From Paenibacillus_AB hodogayensis (lineage in GTDB: Bacteria; Bacillota; Bacilli; Paenibacillales; NBRC-103111), in the NCBI RefSeq assembly GCF_039536325.1, contig NZ_BAAAYO010000013.1, positions 248,001 through 312,000 of the forward strand: a stretch of DNA of 64,000 bases. The letters are read 5' to 3'. The notes under the pieces are model-generated. The model did not search any database and was not told the DNA's origin. It was given only the letters and a program-made list of their open reading frames with translations. This document shows positions 27,448-36,745 of the stretch, piece after piece. How positions within the stretch are numbered: position 1 is the first letter of the stretch; each line of letters opens with the position of its first letter. The position numbers and the translations under genes are program-made.

Positions 27448-30400
27448 CTATTTCTTCAACTCCAACACCCTCAATAGAACGGTTATCGCTTCGGCCCTAG
27501 TCGCCAGGGAGACTGGTGCGAAACGATTGCCCGCCTGACCTTGCACAATCCCCAGCCTGACCACAGTAGCTATTTCAGCCTTTGCCCATTCGGGTATGCT
27601 AGCATGATCGTCAAAGACCGCTAGGTCATAGGTTGGATGACCCTCAATACCATAAACGGTGTTTAATGTTCTAGCAAGCATAACCGTCATCTCGGTACGA
27701 GTGATCTCCCGATCCGGCTGGAAGCTTCCATCTTCATAACCGCTCACTACACCCATTTTAACAAGCTGCCCAATGGCTTGTTTGGCCCACGAACCAATAC
27801 GCTCCTTAAAGAGAAGCTCCCCGCTCTCCTCCTGCCGAAGGATCATGGCCCGGAAAAGCATTACTGCATATTCGGCCCGGGTAATCGATCTATCGGGTTG
27901 AAACGTTCCATCAGGATAACCGTTTGCCAGCCTTTTGGCCACCGCTTGATCAATACTCGCTGCCGCCCAATGACCCCTTATATCGGAGAACCGAATTTGG
28001 GTATTCTCGGGCTGCGTCGCCTGCTCCTCCCGAGGAGTTAACACTGCAAATCTTGTAAAGTGATCGGTCTGAGCTGTAACTTGGTTACCCCTCACCTCTC
28101 CGCCAATACGAATCCATAATTTCTGAGCTTCATCATAATAATAGATGGCCGGTGTTTGACCTTTTGGAACTTGGTTAGGATCAAAGATAATCGTAATGGA
28201 TACTGGCTTTTTGAAATGTTCTCTAACATTCTTAGTGACTTCGAATACAGAACTAATTAAGACTACGTTTTTCATGTTCAATTTGGCGAGGTCGAGCCAT
28301 TTTTCTATCGTGAGCTGCATGTCTTGATCTGTTGCTCCAGCAGGAATGGTGACGACGATCTCGTCGTCCAACTTCGCAATACCGGAGGAGCCAGCCGGCA
28401 AAATCAATTTACCGTTCGCCGAAGTTGGTGTAACCGCCGGAGAACTACTACCGCCACCGCCGCCACTGCCAGGGCTGGTTGGTACTAACGGAGCAAGATT
28501 TACCGCAACGAGATAGGTCTGCTGTGTCCCGTTTTGTGCGGTTACAGTATACCGAACGGGACCATTGGAAAAGTCCACCGTCGTCCCGGAGGCCGGGCTT
28601 ACCGTTGCATACGTGGATACCGTCACTGTCGGCGCCAAGCTCGACAGGTTGGTTCCATGCGTCACTTCAATCGTGACTGTATTCGTTGCCGATTGAATCG
28701 TTGCCGCACTTGTCTGCGCTGCTAGCACAAAGCTCACAATGTCTTTCGCTCCGCTTAAGGGCGCTGGCGCTTCGCTTACCGTCACCGTCCACACCTGGGT
28801 ATCGCCATTTGGGGCGGTTACGGTATAACTAACGGGACCATTGGAAAAGTCCACCGTCGCCCCGGAAGCCGGGCTTACCGTTGCATACGTCGACACCGTC
28901 ACTGTCGGCGCCAAGCTCGACAGGTTGGTTCCTTGAGCTACTGCAATCATGACCGTATGCGTTGCTGCTTGAATCGTTGCCGCTCCTGTCTGCGATGCCA
29001 ACGCAAAACTCACAATATCTTTTGCTCCGCTTAAAGGGGCCGATGCTTCTATTACCGTGACCGTCCAAACCTGCGTAGCGCCATTTTGGGCGGTTACGGT
29101 GTAGCTGACCGCTCCACCACTGAAGTTCACCGTTGCCCCGGAAGCCGGGCTTAGCGTCGCATGGGCAGATACCGTCACCGTCGGCGCCAAAGTCGACAGG
29201 TTCGTTCCATGCGCTACTTCAATTTCCACCGAATGTGTTGCCGCTTGAATCGTTGCCGACCCGGTCTGTGCTGCAAGCGTAAAGCTCACTATATCGTTCG
29301 CTCCGCTTAGTGGTGCTGGCGCTTCGCTTACCGTGACCGTCCATACCTGTGCAGTGCCATTTTGGGCGGTTACTGTGTAACTGACGGGAGCACTGGAGAA
29401 GTCCAACGTTGCTCCTGAACCCGGGTTTACCGTAGCGTAAGTTGATACCGTCACTGTTGGCACCAACGTCGACAGATTGGTTCCATGCGCTACTTCAATT
29501 TCCACCGTATGCGTTGCGGTTTGGATCGTTGCCGCCCCTGTCTGCGCTGCAAGCGTAAAGCTCACTATATCGTTCGCTCCGCTTAAAGGGGCCGATGCTT
29601 CTATTACCGTTACCATCCATACCTGCGTAGCGCCATTTTGGGCGATTACGGTATAACTTACTGGACCATTGGAAAAGTCCACCGTCGCCCCGGAAGTCGG
29701 GCTTACCGTTGCATACGTAGATACCGTCACTGTCGGCGCCAAGGCCGCCAGGTTCGTTCCATGAGCTACTTCAATCGTGACCGTATGCGTTGCTACTTGA
29801 ATCGTTGCCGACCCGGTCTGTGCCGCCAGTGTAAAACCAACAAGATCGTTCGCTCCGCTTAACGGCGCTGGCGCTTCGCTTACCGTTACCGTCCATACCT
29901 GAGTAGCGCCATTTTGGGCGGTTACGGTATAACTTACCGGACCATTGGAAAAGTTCACCGTTGCCCCGGAAGCCGGGCTTACCGTTGCATGGGGAGATAC
30001 TGCCACCGTCGGTGCCAAGCTCGACAGATTGGTTCCATCCGCTACCTCAATCGCCACCGAATGCGTAGCTGCTTGAATCGTTGCCGCTCCTGTCTGCTCT
30101 GCCAGCGTAAAACCAACAATATCGTTCGCTCCGCTTAACGGCGCTGGCGATTCGCTTACCGTTACCGTATAGTTTTTGGTCGTCGTCCCGTCTTCGGCCG
30201 TCACCTTGTAAACAACCGGAGCGTTAAAATTATTCGCCGTTACCCCGCTCGTTTGCAAGATTGACCCCACTTGAACACTGGATGCTTGAGCGCTTGTGAA
30301 GGTGGCAACCAACGCACTTCTATTCGTTCCATAGGGAACAGTCAAGGAAATCGCAGTTCCGCTGATCGTACCGCTCACAGCCGGGGATAATCCCTCGAAG

Positions 30401-33400
30401 CTAAAGGCTGTCATGTCCGCGTTGTTACTTTTGTTGCGTGTAACCGTAATTTTGTATGTCTTCGTCGTTGTGCCATCCTGAGCTGTCACAACGACATTAA
30501 TAATATTGGAACCCGTATTCAAAGCAAGAGGCGCGCTGCTCTGACCGCTGACAACCGGTGTCGGAGTGCCGCTGTTGACGCTCACGGTGACAGTCGCATT
30601 CGAATTCGTAACGGTCGGTGTAACCGTGACGCTGGAATAACTGTTCGCTGCAGTAGACGTATAGGACATCGTATTGGCATTAAAGGTTGGACTTAACGCG
30701 CCCGAAGACAAGGTTAAACCAGCCAATGTCGCGACTGTGCTTGCTGCACGTGTCACAGAGATGGTATAGCTTTTCGTCGTCCCGTCTTGCGCCGTTACCG
30801 TCACGACAATGCTATTGCTGCCCACATTAAGAGGGAGCGCCGGGCTGTTGGTGCCGCTTGTTACAATACTATCGGTTCCTTCGTTTACCTTCACCTTCAC
30901 CGTCGCCGTGGAATCCGCTACAGTCGGCCTAACGGTAATCGAGGAGGTCGTATTCGCAACAGTGGGAATCGTATAAGTTACAGTTCCGGCTGCAAATGTT
31001 GGACTCAGCGCGCCGCCGCTTGTTGTCAAAGCACTTAAATTGGCGTTCGAGCTTCCTGCCGCACGCGTGACAATCACTGTGTAAGTTTTCGTTTGCGTTC
31101 CGTCCTCTGATGTGACCTCGATCATAACCGTATTCGCCGTACCTGCCGTAAGCGAAATGCTTCCGCTCGCTTGGCCGCTCGCCACGCCCACTCCGTTCAC
31201 TTTCACTGTAGAGCCTAGGTTACTGACAACCGGAGTCACGGTGAGAGCCGTAACACTGTATGCAACACTCGCCGTATAGTCGGTTACGGTTTCCGTAAAA
31301 CTCGGACTCAGTGTGCCGGAGGACAGGGTAAGCGAGCTTAGCCCTGCAGCCGACGGATCGGAACGAACCACATTCAATGCATATGCCCTGCTGCCGAAAC
31401 CGGTCGAGCTCGCGACCGTAATCGTTACAGGGTTCGTCCCGGCAACAAGGTTCGTTCCTCCTGTTACAGTCAAGGTGTCCGCTGGGTTTAACCTCGTTCC
31501 TGTTACAGTGACGCTATGAGCATTACTTGCAACGACAGCCGTATACGCCGACGTCATATTGTCCACACTTGGGGACACGGGAACGCTTGCCCCCGAATCC
31601 GGTGTTACCGTCAGACTGGTCAGCCACAAAGGCGCAGTTCCGCGAAGATATGGAGTCGTCGTCCCGCTGACGATATTCCATACGGTGCTAAAATCCCATG
31701 TATTGTAGCTCGCGCTAAGCTTCATCGTATCTGTCGTATATCCCGTTATTCCAGTAGCTGTTCCTGAACCGACTCCGCTATTCATCCCTGAGGTCGTCTT
31801 ATTCCAATAGCTGTTCGTAAAGGTTCCGCTCGTTTTCGTACCTACCAATCCGCCGACTGCACTGCCTCCCGTCACCTTGCCGGTGGCGTAATTGTTTTTA
31901 TAGGTTCCGGATTGGGTTTTGCCGATCAGACCGCCTGCCGATGCTTGTACGGAGGTCACTTGTCCCGTCGCGTAAGAGTTGGAGACCTTTCCCGAGTTTC
32001 TATCGCTGCCTACAAGCCCCCCCACCGTACTGGAGCCTTGAACGTTGCCCTCCGCATAGCTTGTGTCTACCGTGCCGCCCTCATTGAGTCCGATTAAACC
32101 GCCGATTGCACTGCCGCTGCCGGCCACGGCGGCGATGGAGCCGCTCATGGACACCGAGCCGTATGTCACATAACCGATCAAACCACCCACGCTATCTCGG
32201 CCCGACACCGTACCGGAAGCAGAAACATTAGTTACCGTACCCGAGCTGTGCCATCCTACCAACATGCCTACTTTATCCCGACCGGTGACCGCCGCTTGGA
32301 CAAGTTTTAGATTGGACACGCTGCCCAAATAAATATATTGAAACAAACCGATGATATCTTCATTCGGACGCCGTATGGTAAGCCCCGTTATGCTATGCCC
32401 ATTCCCGTCCAGAACACCTTCAAAATAGATCGGTTTCCAGCCTTCCCCTCCGTCTGCTGACGCGTAGGAGGACAAGTCGATGTCGGCCGTAAGCCGAAAC
32501 ACTTTCTGGTAATCGTTCCGAACCTCATTGAGTTGATCCGCTGTAGCAATAAGATAAGGGGATGCTGCTGTTCCCTCTCCCCCAGCGAATCGGTTGCGAA
32601 TCACCGTAAGGGAATAAATCTTCTGGGTTCCATCCGATGCCGTTACGGTAACCGTGCAGAGGTTGCTCCCCAGAACGAGATTGCTGCATCCGGTGACGGC
32701 ATAGGATGCATCGGGATGGCGGGTGACAGCCGTTATCGTGGCAGTCGTAGCCGTATTCGGGACAGGTACGGAGTAAGTCTCTGTGCTGCCGTTGAACCCT
32801 GGTATAGAAACCCCGTTCACTTGCAAATCCGATAGTTGGGCATCGGAAGACAAGGCGTTCGAAGCCAGCTTATGTACGTGCAACGTATAGACTTGATCCC
32901 GGCCATTGCCGTCGCTGACCGTCAAGGTTACGGTATTGTTGCCGGCAGCAAGCGTCGTTCCTCCGAGAATAGCTACCGTTGCTCTGCCATTCGCCGCCGG
33001 AGCCGTAATCGTCACGGAATCGGCAACATTGGTCACGCTGATATTATATTGCTTCGTAGCCGAATGGAACGTTGGCGTCAAGGTACCGCTTATACCCGCG
33101 TTAGGGGACACGGCCAAATGCGTCAACCATAAAGGCGCGTTATCCTGCAAATACGGATAGCTAGTTCCCGAAGCGCCGGCCCATGTTCCATTAAAGTTCC
33201 AGCCTGCGAAGTTGGCCGAGTTCTGCATGCCCGAAGTCGTTAATGAGGTAACACCCGAAGGATCGGAGCTCCAGCCGTAGCTGTACGGACGGCCAGATGC
33301 CGTTTCATCCCAGAACGAATTCGTAACCGTGGAACCGTAGCTGTATCCTCCAAAACCGCCCAGGCTGTTGTCGGCATCAACATGACCGGTCGAATAGCTG

Positions 33401-34296
33401 TTCGCGATCGCAATGCCATTAAAATAGCCGACCAAACCGCCGACCGTTTGCGTTCCTTTCACGGAGCCGAGCGCATAACTGTCCTGAATGCTGCCGGAAT
33501 TTCCCGTTCCCAGCAATCCCCCGGCCGTTTCTTGATCGCTAACCACGTTGCCGGAAGCGTAGCTCCGCTTGATCGTGCCGGAAATCGAGAAACCAACAAG
33601 CCCTCCTACGCTGGAACCGGCTGCGTGAACATCTCCTTCGGCATAATTGTCCGCGAGCTCTCCATTACCGCCGTAATAGTGACCGATCAAGCCGCCGACA
33701 TTATACGCGTTTCCTTCGACGGTTGCAGAAGAACCGGTATAACTGGCGTTCGAGTCCTCCAGCTTGCCAACCAGCCCTCCTACCTCCTGGTTGCCTTGGA
33801 CACGACCGGACGTGTACACTTGCGAAAGCGTGGCGAATACGACGCTTCCCGCTAAAATCCCGGTCGTAGAGCCTCCTTTGACATCGGCTTGAATGATCTT
33901 CACATTCACGATTTTGCCCGAATAAATGGAGCTAAACAAGCCCACATTTCCGTCATTGCCGCGATCGATATACAAACCTGTAATGCGATGGCCGTCACCG
34001 TCCAACGATCCGGAGAAATTTCCCTCTACCGGCTTCCAGCCCTTCCCTCCATCGGATGCGGCATACGCGGACAAATCAATATCCGAAACTAGCTTATAGC
34101 TGGCATTTACATTCGTTCGGATCGCATTCAACTGATCCGCGTTTGCAATCAGGTAAGGGGACGCGACCGACCCGTCTCCTCCATTAAAGACAGAGTTAGC
34201 AGCGAAGGAAGAATTGGGATACGAGGCCCCCATCATAATTCCTATAAGCAATAAAATGAAGCTTCGATAAACCTTACTCCTCAACCTTATTTTCAT
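27448..34296 (-). CDS. Giant SLH-anchored surface protein with GLUG, cadherin-like and repeat domains
   Basis: 2282 residues with a strong GGAGGGG ribosome site. Order: signal peptide 1-33 (cleavage near SFAA); first GLUG block about 90-350 with repeated GGLVG; two cadherin-like beta-sandwich domains; second GLUG block about 600-840; about five more cadherin-like domains (LSPTF..TxxYT patterns) to about 1345; six near-identical 92-residue repeats about 1385-1935; a Gly/Ser/Pro linker (GSGGGGGSSSP); a ZU5-like domain about 1970-2065; and three SLH motifs to the end (FSDIRGHWAAASIDQAV, GYPDGTFQPDRSITRAE and similar). SLH motifs bind pyruvylated wall polymers, so the protein is surface-displayed, probably as a long adhesive stalk. 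Monocistronic. Confidence 0.95.
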   Translation of the reverse strand: MKIRLRSKVYRSFILLLIGIMMGASYPNSSFAANSVFNGGDGSVASPYLIANADQLNAIRTNVNASYKLVSDIDLSAYAASDGGKGWKPVEGNFSGSLDGDGHRITGLYIDRGNDGNVGLFSSIYSGKIVNVKIIQADVKGGSTTGILAGSVVFATLSQVYTSGRVQGNQEVGGLVGKLEDSNASYTGSSATVEGNAYNVGGLIGHYYGGNGELADNYAEGDVHAAGSSVGGLVGFSISGTIKRSYASGNVVSDQETAGGLLGTGNSGSIQDSYALGSVKGTQTVGGLVGYFNGIAIANSYSTGHVDADNSLGGFGGYSYGSTVTNSFWDETASGRPYSYGWSSDPSGVTSLTTSGMQNSANFAGWNFNGTWAGASGTSYPYLQDNAPLWLTHLAVSPNAGISGTLTPTFHSATKQYNISVTNVADSVTITAPAANGRATVAILGGTTLAAGNNTVTLTVSDGNGRDQVYTLHVHKLASNALSSDAQLSDLQVNGVSIPGFNGSTETYSVPVPNTATTATITAVTRHPDASYAVTGCSNLVLGSNLCTVTVTASDGTQKIYSLTVIRNRFAGGEGTAASPYLIATADQLNEVRNDYQKVFRLTADIDLSSYASADGGEGWKPIYFEGVLDGNGHSITGLTIRRPNEDIIGLFQYIYLGSVSNLKLVQAAVTGRDKVGMLVGWHSSGTVTNVSASGTVSGRDSVGGLIGYVTYGSVSMSGSIAAVAGSGSAIGGLIGLNEGGTVDTSYAEGNVQGSSTVGGLVGSDRNSGKVSNSYATGQVTSVQASAGGLIGKTQSGTYKNNYATGKVTGGSAVGGLVGTKTSGTFTNSYWNKTTSGMNSGVGSGTATGITGYTTDTMKLSASYNTWDFSTVWNIVSGTTTPYLRGTAPLWLTSLTVTPDSGASVPVSPSVDNMTSAYTAVVASNAHSVTVTGTRLNPADTLTVTGGTNLVAGTNPVTITVASSTGFGSRAYALNVVRSDPSAAGLSSLTLSSGTLSPSFTETVTDYTASVAYSVTALTVTPVVSNLGSTVKVNGVGVASGQASGSISLTAGTANTVMIEVTSEDGTQTKTYTVIVTRAAGSSNANLSALTTSGGALSPTFAAGTVTYTIPTVANTTSSITVRPTVADSTATVKVKVNEGTDSIVTSGTNSPALPLNVGSNSIVVTVTAQDGTTKSYTISVTRAASTVATLAGLTLSSGALSPTFNANTMSYTSTAANSYSSVTVTPTVTNSNATVTVSVNSGTPTPVVSGQSSAPLALNTGSNIINVVVTAQDGTTTKTYKITVTRNKSNNADMTAFSFEGLSPAVSGTISGTAISLTVPYGTNRSALVATFTSAQASSVQVGSILQTSGVTANNFNAPVVYKVTAEDGTTTKNYTVTVSESPAPLSGANDIVGFTLAEQTGAATIQAATHSVAIEVADGTNLSSLAPTVAVSPHATVSPASGATVNFSNGPVSYTVTAQNGATQVWTVTVSEAPAPLSGANDLVGFTLAAQTGSATIQVATHTVTIEVAHGTNLAALAPTVTVSTYATVSPTSGATVDFSNGPVSYTVIAQNGATQVWMVTVIEASAPLSGANDIVSFTLAAQTGAATIQTATHTVEIEVAHGTNLSTLVPTVTVSTYATVNPGSGATLDFSSAPVSYTVTAQNGTAQVWTVTVSEAPAPLSGANDIVSFTLAAQTGSATIQAATHSVEIEVAHGTNLSTLAPTVTVSAHATLSPASGATVNFSGGAVSYTVTAQNGATQVWTVTVIEASAPLSGAKDIVSFALASQTGAATIQAATHTVMIAVAQGTNLSSLAPTVTVSTYATVSPASGATVDFSNGPVSYTVTAPNGDTQVWTVTVSEAPAPLSGAKDIVSFVLAAQTSAATIQSATNTVTIEVTHGTNLSSLAPTVTVSTYATVSPASGTTVDFSNGPVRYTVTAQNGTQQTYLVAVNLAPLVPTSPGSGGGGGSSSPAVTPTSANGKLILPAGSSGIAKLDDEIVVTIPAGATDQDMQLTIEKWLDLAKLNMKNVVLISSVFEVTKNVREHFKKPVSITIIFDPNQVPKGQTPAIYYYDEAQKLWIRIGGEVRGNQVTAQTDHFTRFAVLTPREEQATQPENTQIRFSDIRGHWAAASIDQAVAKRLANGYPDGTFQPDRSITRAEYAVMLFRAMILRQEESGELLFKERIGSWAKQAIGQLVKMGVVSGYEDGSFQPDREITRTEMTVMLARTLNTVYGIEGHPTYDLAVFDDHASIPEWAKAEIATVVRLGIVQGQAGNRFAPVSLATRAEAITVLLRVLELKK
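28490..30150 (-). repeat. Six tandem 276-bp coding repeats
   Basis: Six in-frame copies encode 92 residues each, starting SGANDIVxFTLAAQTG and ending TQVWTVTVSEAPAPL. The anchor GCTCCGC recurs exactly every 276 nt (for example 28748 and 29024). No copy has gained or lost a codon except near the C-terminal edge. The domain resembles DUF5018-type immunoglobulin-like repeats. Such arrays are prone to copy-number change by recombination. Confidence 0.9.
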
Positions 34297-34427
34297 TCTA
34301 CCCCTCCATTTCTTGTATTTGAGCTTGGATCATCATCATTAGCAATGAACCCTATTTCTTAAGCGAACTCATTGTAAACGTCCAAGGTTAAACTGGGGTA
34401 AATATAGAAAAAAATACTTCAATAAAA

Positions 34428-34474
34428 ACACAAGCCTCCATCCCCACTTCTTAGGCGGGTTTGGAGGCTTGTGT
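34428..34474. terminator. Second hairpin downstream of the SUKH-HEAT gene
   Basis: A perfect 12-bp stem, ACACAAGCCTCC with GGAGGCTTGTGT, and a 23-nt loop. On the minus strand it is followed by TTTTATTG, consistent with termination. Confidence 0.7.
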
Positions 34475-34553
34475 GCATTCGGTGACACATCTTCGAAAGC
34501 TCAGGTCTGTTCATCCAGGCCGCACGCCGTGGATCCCCGTCCCTGTTCAATAA

Positions 34554-34601
34554 CAAAAAGCAATAAGCCCAGTCCCGAGAGAATGAGTTTATTGCTTTTT
34601 G
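34554..34601. terminator. Bidirectional-looking terminator after the SUKH-HEAT gene
   Basis: A perfect 13-bp stem, CAAAAAGCAATAA with TTATTGCTTTTTG, with its A/T run inside the stem. It lies about 20 nt after the stop at 34623. Confidence 0.75.
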
Positions 34602-34622
34602 TGCTTAACATACGGTTTTCCC

Positions 34623-35951
34623 TTATTCTTTGTCAAAATAATCATCCGGCACATTTAATTCCTTCAAACAACCTATAAATGCTTCCCTGAAATTAGGATT
34701 GTTTTTATATTCCGGCCAGACCGCCTTATAATAAGGCAATAACTTTTCATGAGGGACAATGCCCCAATACAAAATCGTGTTTTTCATAACCTCCTTGTCG
34801 CCGCCCATAAACACAAGTTCTACAATTTTCCACCTTTCTGTTTTGTCCTTACAATTACGTGTGGCATAGATTGCGGCAGCCTGCATATTCGAGTCGTTGT
34901 GGCACAAAAAGGGCGCGAAGTTTTCGAGGGTAACCGCGCCGGAAGATTCCAAAACATATCCCACATGACGTAACGTTTCCGGGTCGTGAACCCTATCCAG
35001 ACTTTGCAGGATCACTTTTATAAATTGCTTTAAATCTGAAGATTTCCCGTACCAGTTCAGGATGTTTAAAGCTTGTAAAAAATCTTCGTTTCTTTCAGCA
35101 TGCAACAACTCGAGAAGAAAGTCTCTTCCCGCGTCAAGAGAGGTTTTGCAAATGAGCTGAATGGCTGTTGCGCGATCCTTTTGACTTTGCCCGGCAACAC
35201 TTTTTAAAAAATCAATGGTTGGCTGCGATATTTTCTTAAACTTGAACATTCCACCAAGCGCTTTGGATTGGATTTCTTCGTTTGGGGCGTTTTGATAAAC
35301 CTGTATCAACGCATTCTCATCGCCCGGCATTCTGCTGCCAAACCACGCGATATCATAATCCAGAATGATTTCTTCCAGCCAGCGCTCATACCAGTCCAGA
35401 ACGTGTTCTTCATAGACAAAGAAAAAGGGGTGATCCGGATGAAAATCTGACGTGTAAACGACTTTTCCCCTGTATTCCCCTTCCAGTACGAGGTACATAT
35501 CGTATTCGCAGCCTTGTGTCCCGATACACAACATGCCGCCCAGTACCCGATCACGGACAGCGTCGTATTCCAGATCGGGGATGTCCTCATCCTTGATCAG
35601 AGGCTCGATCAGACGGTTCCATTCCTCTTTTGTCATTCCGGGGTGCAGAACGCATTTTGCAGTGAGTGCGTATGTACCGGTATAGGAGGTTGCCTTTTCA
35701 AGCGAATACATCCCGTAAAACGGTCCCGCACCTCCATTACCGACTTTCGTTAAAAACTGCGTATACAGCTTCGGCAGTGTGACCTGATTTTTTGCTTGCC
35801 AGTCTTCAAGCTCTTTTGCCGCAAGCTTTTCACGAACCTTGTATTGGTGCGAGGATGCTCCAAACACCGAAAAAGCCGTATCTTTGCGCATGGCCTGTTC
35901 GAGTTTGTTTTGTATTCGATCAAGCTGCGTTTCTTTCTTCCAAAACAACAT
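34623..35951 (-). CDS. SMI1/KNR4 (SUKH) protein with C-terminal HEAT-like repeats
   Basis: 442 residues. Residues about 40-210 form a SMI1/KNR4 domain: LPKLYTQFLTKVGNGGAGPFYGMYSLEKA, LCIGTQGCEYDMYLVLEGEYRGKVVY and FFFVYEEHVLDWYERWLEEI. Residues about 230-440 are repeated helices with HEAT-like character (LQALNILNWYGKSSDLKQFI and similar). SUKH domains bind partner proteins and often act as toxin immunity proteins. The HEAT part may enlarge the binding surface. A ribosome site (GGGGG) precedes the ATG. The EndoV-like gene lies 19 nt upstream, so the pair is probably an operon. No toxin is adjacent. Confidence 0.85.
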   Translation of the reverse strand: MLFWKKETQLDRIQNKLEQAMRKDTAFSVFGASSHQYKVREKLAAKELEDWQAKNQVTLPKLYTQFLTKVGNGGAGPFYGMYSLEKATSYTGTYALTAKCVLHPGMTKEEWNRLIEPLIKDEDIPDLEYDAVRDRVLGGMLCIGTQGCEYDMYLVLEGEYRGKVVYTSDFHPDHPFFFVYEEHVLDWYERWLEEIILDYDIAWFGSRMPGDENALIQVYQNAPNEEIQSKALGGMFKFKKISQPTIDFLKSVAGQSQKDRATAIQLICKTSLDAGRDFLLELLHAERNEDFLQALNILNWYGKSSDLKQFIKVILQSLDRVHDPETLRHVGYVLESSGAVTLENFAPFLCHNDSNMQAAAIYATRNCKDKTERWKIVELVFMGGDKEVMKNTILYWGIVPHEKLLPYYKAVWPEYKNNPNFREAFIGCLKELNVPDDYFDKE

Positions 35952-35970
35952 CTTGCATCCCCCCTGTTGT

Positions 35971-36480
35971 TTAGAGCCGGGTTTCCTTCGTTTGCTGATC
36001 CAGCAATTTCAGCAGATGCGGAAATCGGTATGCTCCGTACATGCTCCGGATGTGCTTGGCAGCGACTGCTAGCTCCATGCCGACAGAGGTTATGTACAAA
36101 GGCTTGGAGCTGTTGCCCCGGTAAACCTTTTGGACAAAGGCTTCGTTGTCGTGAAAGGCGCTTTTGGCAACACCGATCACTGGAATTTCCCCTGCAAAAT
36201 CGGTGTAAACATAATGTCCGAGCCCGGGCTTTTTCTCATCGTTTAAGTACACATAGCCATCCACAACAATGGTATGGATTTGGTTAATATCTGTACCTTT
36301 CAGCAATTCCCGTATGCAAGGAAGCTCACGTTTATAGAAAAATCCCGGTTCGTACTCTGGAGGATTTTCCGTATAAGACGTGATGATTTCGAGTGGTTTG
36401 GAATCTTCCCAGCTTTGAAAAATAACCCCCACTGATTTTGCCTTGTTTTCCTCGTAATACACATCGACAGCGACGATCAT
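35971..36480 (-). CDS. nfi: Endonuclease V-like protein, short form
   Basis: 169 residues against roughly 220-240 for typical Endonuclease V, which nicks DNA or RNA near deaminated purines (inosine). Matching motifs are AVDVYY with the first catalytic Asp, YEPGFFYKRELP in place of the family (Y/F)xPG...RE, VVDGYVYLN with a second Asp, GLGHYVY and PVIGVAKSAF. The DGxGxxHPRxxG loop of canonical enzymes has become DGYVYLNDEKKPGLGHYVY, so substrate choice may differ. GGAAGG precedes the ATG. It lies in a likely operon with the SUKH-HEAT gene. Activity is inferred. Confidence 0.75.
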   Translation of the reverse strand: MIVAVDVYYEENKAKSVGVIFQSWEDSKPLEIITSYTENPPEYEPGFFYKRELPCIRELLKGTDINQIHTIVVDGYVYLNDEKKPGLGHYVYTDFAGEIPVIGVAKSAFHDNEAFVQKVYRGNSSKPLYITSVGMELAVAAKHIRSMYGAYRFPHLLKLLDQQTKETRL

Positions 36481-36675
36481 GGATAGTGATTCCTTCCTTC
36501 AAAGCTCAGTTTAAGCCATATATGATAGCCTTCCGCAAGTGCAGCACAGACTTTGGAAATATCTCGGTTCCGTTTTTTCATGCTATCAGTATACCTTAAT
36601 TTTCACGCTCCGACGTATAGTTCGCTAGGCCTTCTTCCGCTCGGCCGGCGGCCAAGACCACTCGTGCAAAAGCCG

Positions 36676-36717
36676 AAAACGAAAAAGACGGGCTCTGCGC
36701 AGCCGCGCAAACCCGCC
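36676..36717 (-). terminator. Terminator after the XRE regulator
   Basis: On the minus strand GCGGG..TGCGC..GCGCA..CCCGT forms a stem with internal mismatches, followed by CTTTTTCGTTTT. It lies 30-70 nt after the stop at 36746. Confidence 0.75.
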
Positions 36718-36745
36718 ATACCTGCTTACTTCAATAAAACGGTTA

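Larger units (their letters stand above)
34297..34622. other. Intergenic region holding two terminator hairpins and the SLH gene promoter
   Basis: 326 nt between two minus-strand genes. The right half carries two strong hairpins, listed separately. The left part (34297-34420) is AT-rich and should contain the promoter of the S-layer protein gene; no clear -35/-10 pair could be fixed. Confidence 0.5.

Noticed and set aside
28490..30150. Direct repeats considered as a CRISPR or mobile repeat array
   Set aside because: They are in-frame coding repeats of 276 bp without spacers and belong to one protein.
34428..34601. Two hairpins considered as a riboswitch or small RNA
   Set aside because: Both are simple perfect stems with A/T runs just after a gene end, best explained as terminators.
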